Part shown: one piece after another, positions 61,361 through 64,000 of the stretch
Numbering within the stretch: position 1 is the first letter of the stretch
Layout of the letters: each line of letters starts with the position of its first letter
Assembly (NCBI GenBank): GCA_036703275.1
Contig: DATNPK010000020.1
Span: 1 to 64,000 of the forward strand
Origin: Coleofasciculaceae cyanobacterium
Lineage (GTDB): Bacteria > Cyanobacteriota > Cyanobacteriia > Cyanobacteriales > Xenococcaceae
Direction of reading: 5' to 3'
DNA: 64,000 nt
The notes under the pieces: model-generated
The model's database searches: none
What the model was told of the DNA's origin: nothing
What the model saw: the letters and a program-made list of their open reading frames with translations, nothing else
Translations under genes and position numbers: made by a program

Positions 61361-62920
61361 ATGCCGCGAAAAGTTATTCTTGCTTCCGATGCCCAAATTG
61401 TAGTCGATGCTGGTGCTGCCGTAGCTAATCGAGGAGGTAATGCGGTTGATGCAGCGATCGCTGCAACTCTTAGTTCTATGTGTACCAACTTGGGAATTGT
61501 CGCCCCAGGTGCCAGCGGTTTTATTACCATTTGGCGCGAGGGGGAGAACCCGATTGTCATTGATGCCTATGCAGAGATGCCTGGAAGAGGATTAGATTCA
61601 ATCAAGTTTGGCAGTGGCATGAAAGAAGCCTTTTTTAATTATGGTGGCGGTACGAAGACAATGGTAGGCTATGGTTCGGTGGCTACCCCTGGAATGTTTG
61701 CGGGATTAGGTTTGGCGGCAGAAAAATATGGTAATCTTCCTTGGTCAGAAATAGTTGCTCCAGCACAACAACAGGTAAAAGAAGGCTTTCCTCTCTCTGG
61801 AGTGGCTGCCGAATATTTTGCCTATACCCATCAGGTTATTTTTGGTTGGCATCCCGATAGTTATCGAGCTACTCATAAAGCCGATGGCAGTCATTTACAG
61901 TTAGAAGATCGAGTTTTTATCGCCGAACTGACTCAAAGTTTACAGCTTATTGCCGATCGCGGCGTAGATGTTTTGTATCGTGGCGAGTTAGGCGAGAAAA
62001 TTACCGCCGAAATTCAGGCTAATCAGGGATTGCTCACCGCTGAAGATTTGGCTCACTATCGAGCCATAGAGCGATCGCCAATTATGCTCGATTTCGGAGA
62101 TTGGCAAATTGCGACTAATCCTTCCCCCGCTGTTGGTGGAATTGGTTTGGCAGCAATGCTATTGTTAATCGACAAGCGATCGCTACACGAATGGAATGCA
62201 GCTACGGTTAGAGAAATAGCCGAGATCCAACAGGCAGTATTGCAGTATCGCAGCAACTATTTAGAAGGAGCAAGCGAGTCAGTTATCGATAGAGAAGCAG
62301 CCCGTTTACTAGAATTGGCAGCTCAAAATGACTGGAAGCAGTTAAGTAAATCACCTTCAACAATCCACATTTCAGCCGTCGATAGTGATGGTTTAGCCTG
62401 TTCGATCTCCGCTTCCTCTGGATATGGTTCAGGGGTGATGGCTGGAGGTACGGGTTTATGGCTCAACAACTCTTTGGGGGAAATTGAGTTACATCCTCAA
62501 GGTTTACATGACTTGTCTCCAGGTACTCGTCTCACTTCTAATATGGCACCAACGATATGTCGGCACTCCGATGGCAGGGTACTGGCAATTGGCTCTCCTG
62601 GGGCATCCCGCATTACTACCGCGATCGCTCAAGTCTTATTTAATTTTATTAGTTTAGATATGTCTTTAGAACAGGCAATATTTCATCCTCGACTGCATTT
62701 TGAAGTTTTTGATGATACCTCGGCGCTAAAATCACTCGGTAGCGCAATCGCTTGCGAAACTGGAATTAATATAGATGAACTAAGCTTGAATAACCGCCAA
62801 TTTGAGGGACTTTCTATGTATTTTGGCGGGGTGCAAGCTGCGCTGTATCATCCTACAGATGGTTTGTTTGCTGCTGCGGATCCGCGTCGTACTGGAGGTA
62901 TTGCTTGGGGGGAAAATTAA
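61361..62920 (+). CDS. Gamma-glutamyltransferase-family protein
   Basis: A 519-residue GGT-family protein without a signal peptide. The large-subunit part has GGNAVDAAIAATLSSMCTNLGIVAPGASGF and GYGSVATPGMFAGLGLA. The small-subunit start is near SPSTIHISAVDSDG (about residue 340), where Thr is the expected nucleophile for self-cleavage, but Ile follows where Thr is more usual. SGYGSGVMAGGTGLWLNN and PGTRLTSNMAPTI correspond to substrate-site strands. Family members hydrolyse gamma-glutamyl bonds or process other N-terminal nucleophile substrates. No clear RBS is visible; the gene follows a 179-base spacer after hpt. Confidence 0.82.
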   Translation: MPRKVILASDAQIVVDAGAAVANRGGNAVDAAIAATLSSMCTNLGIVAPGASGFITIWREGENPIVIDAYAEMPGRGLDSIKFGSGMKEAFFNYGGGTKTMVGYGSVATPGMFAGLGLAAEKYGNLPWSEIVAPAQQQVKEGFPLSGVAAEYFAYTHQVIFGWHPDSYRATHKADGSHLQLEDRVFIAELTQSLQLIADRGVDVLYRGELGEKITAEIQANQGLLTAEDLAHYRAIERSPIMLDFGDWQIATNPSPAVGGIGLAAMLLLIDKRSLHEWNAATVREIAEIQQAVLQYRSNYLEGASESVIDREAARLLELAAQNDWKQLSKSPSTIHISAVDSDGLACSISASSGYGSGVMAGGTGLWLNNSLGEIELHPQGLHDLSPGTRLTSNMAPTICRHSDGRVLAIGSPGASRITTAIAQVLFNFISLDMSLEQAIFHPRLHFEVFDDTSALKSLGSAIACETGINIDELSLNNRQFEGLSMYFGGVQAALYHPTDGLFAAADPRRTGGIAWGEN

Positions 62921-63045
62921 TTTGCCTAAGATTGACTGCTCACCGACTTAAAAGCTCATAGTTAAGAGCTAATAGCTCTTAAAAGTTTCTCAAGCAGAAC
63001 AATGTGACTTGTGTGTTCTACTCAACCGAAAAGCGCAGTAAATAA

Positions 63046-63879
63046 ATGATCGATCGAGATAAGGAGAGAACTTTCCAGGGTGCAAACGGAGTGGAATTGT
63101 ATTATCAAAGTTGGCATCCTCCAGCCTCAGCACGAGCAGTTTTAGCCATAGTTCATGGACACGGTGGGCATAGTGGCATTTTTACCAGGATGGTTGAATA
63201 TCTAACTGAGCGCGGTTATATCGTCTTCAGTTTCGATTTACGGGGACATGGGCGATCGCCTGGTCAACGAGGTTATATCAATAGTTGGGCAGAATATCGA
63301 GCCGATTTAATCGCCTTTTTAAAGCTAATCAAAACCGCAAAACCCAATCTTCCTTTATTTCTTGTCGGTCAAAGTATGGGTGGAACAATTGCTTTAGATT
63401 ATGCTTTACGAGAATCAAACCAACTACAAGGATTAATTTTAATCTCCCCAGCTTTAGGATTAGGCATTTCTCCCTGGAAATTATTCATGGGTAGGATGCT
63501 ATCTCGTGTTTGGCCCCATTTTGCTTTAAACGCAGGAATAGATATATCTGCGGCTTCTCGCGATCGCAAGATGATAGCTGCTAACGCTCAAGATCCTCTA
63601 CGTCATGGTCAAGGTACTGCTAGATTAGCTACAGAATTGCTTGAGACTATTGATTGGGTTAACGCTCATGCTAACCAATTACAAGTTCCTTTATTAATGC
63701 TTCATGGTGAGGCAGATCGAGTCACTTTAGCCGAAAACAGTCAAATTTTCTGGGAACGTTCGACCATAACTGACAAAGAAATGCAAAAATATCCTGATAG
63801 CTATCACGAACTGCACAACGATCTTAACTACCAGGAAGTACTCGCAGATATGAATGATTGGCTTAAAAGACATTTGTAA
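63046..63879 (+). CDS. Monoacylglycerol-lipase-like alpha/beta hydrolase
   Basis: A 277-residue serine hydrolase of the monoacylglycerol lipase/lysophospholipase type (Hydrolase_4). LAIVHGHGGHSGIFTRM is the oxyanion region, FSFDLRGHGRSPGQRGYINSW the classic MGL motif, LFLVGQSMGGTIALDYA the nucleophile elbow (Ser in GQSMG), MLHGEADRVT the Asp and YPDSYHELHNDL the His. The start has an upstream spacer with a palindrome (GAGCTAATAGCTC at about 62969). The likely substrate is a membrane-derived monoacyl lipid. A probable acyltransferase gene begins 50 bases downstream, consistent with a lipid-turnover pair. Confidence 0.87.
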   Translation: MIDRDKERTFQGANGVELYYQSWHPPASARAVLAIVHGHGGHSGIFTRMVEYLTERGYIVFSFDLRGHGRSPGQRGYINSWAEYRADLIAFLKLIKTAKPNLPLFLVGQSMGGTIALDYALRESNQLQGLILISPALGLGISPWKLFMGRMLSRVWPHFALNAGIDISAASRDRKMIAANAQDPLRHGQGTARLATELLETIDWVNAHANQLQVPLLMLHGEADRVTLAENSQIFWERSTITDKEMQKYPDSYHELHNDLNYQEVLADMNDWLKRHL

Positions 63880-63929
63880 TTTAGGCGGTCAGAAGTATCA
63901 ACTAATAACTAATAACTAACAATTAAAAT

Positions 63930-64000
63930 ATGCCTCGCGCCCAACCAAAACTAGATTTTATTCCTCCAGCTTTTAATCCTTTCATTCTACGTCTGGTTCA
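63930..64000 (+). CDS. Probable lysophospholipid acyltransferase, start only
   Basis: The window ends 23 codons into this frame (MPRAQPKLDFIPPAFNPFIL). This opening is reminiscent of cyanobacterial 1-acyl-glycerol-3-phosphate acyltransferase-like proteins (xxFIPPAFNP). The diagnostic HX4D motif would lie beyond the window, so the call is tentative. Confidence 0.4.
   Translation, partial: MPRAQPKLDFIPPAFNPFILRLV

Noticed and set aside
1-64000. tRNA or rRNA genes
   Set aside because: No cloverleaf-like segment with the conserved T-loop GTTCAAATC and acceptor ends was noticed in the spacers, and no rRNA signature was seen; the search by eye is not exhaustive.

Overview
The window comes from a cyanobacterium, probably a unicellular or pleurocapsalean-type marine or biofilm form. 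The DNA is AT-rich and studded with the HIP1 octamer GCGATCGC. Many genes are cyanobacterium-typical (devBCA/hgdD exporter, DUF4278, DUF4327, DUF7219, CBS/GAF hybrid kinase). Short tandem and palindromic repeats are everywhere. Genus-level identity is inference.

Layout. 1-2.2 kb: a decayed devBCA-type ABC exporter (5'-truncated devB, broken devC and devA), followed by an intact TolC-like outer-membrane gene. 4.3-18.8 kb: a same-strand exopolysaccharide locus with a GT26 transferase, GT2/GT4 transferases, Wzx flippase, Wzy-like polymerase, Wzc-like co-polymerase, two sulfotransferases, a methyltransferase and a secreted GH39-like hydrolase, consistent with a sulfated polysaccharide. 18.8-24.8 kb (minus strand): MFS transporter, TPR protein and an HlyD/cellulose-synthase-like pair whose synthase is fused by deletion to a six-hairpin glycosidase-like remnant. 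25-35 kb: two small enzymes, then the remains of a secondary-metabolite-like locus (salicylate synthase C-terminus, IS630 element, chimeric MTHFR/ketosynthase, FabD-like acyltransferase, MTHFR-like protein), a toxin-antitoxin remnant, a twice-frameshifted gene and a glutathionyl-hydroquinone reductase. 36.5-55 kb: a stress-type region with an Acg-type nitroreductase, a THUMP protein, a large CBS-GAF-PAS hybrid kinase, four universal stress proteins, CBS, STAS and pentapeptide proteins, small cyanobacterial proteins and a truncated hsp20, interrupted by an IS200/IS605 element. 56-64 kb: a nonsense-mutated DUF6492 gene, CHAD protein, DUF7219 remnant, Pcm, Hpt, a gamma-glutamyltransferase-family protein, an alpha/beta hydrolase and the start of a probable acyltransferase.

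Two signals are not explained by the genes. First, seven promoter regions in 35-55 kb carry the same oriented element (CCTCACAAGTTCTTCAA, then about 13 bases, then CTTCAA). It lies upstream of the nitroreductase, the hydroquinone reductase, the THUMP, DUF4327, Usp and DUF4278-CBS genes and the hsp20 fragment. This is a candidate stress or dormancy regulon. Second, a family of tiny nested palindromic elements (cores TCCTTTAGGA, GCGTCGCGAAGCG, CCCGTGCATGATTCACGG) fills the intergenic spaces. One has inserted in the transposase of the IS630 element and one in tnpB of the IS605 element, so the elements appear to have been mobile.

Single-base lesions (devC, devA, the 33-34 kb gene, DUF6492) could be real decay or assembly error; this cannot be settled from the sequence alone.
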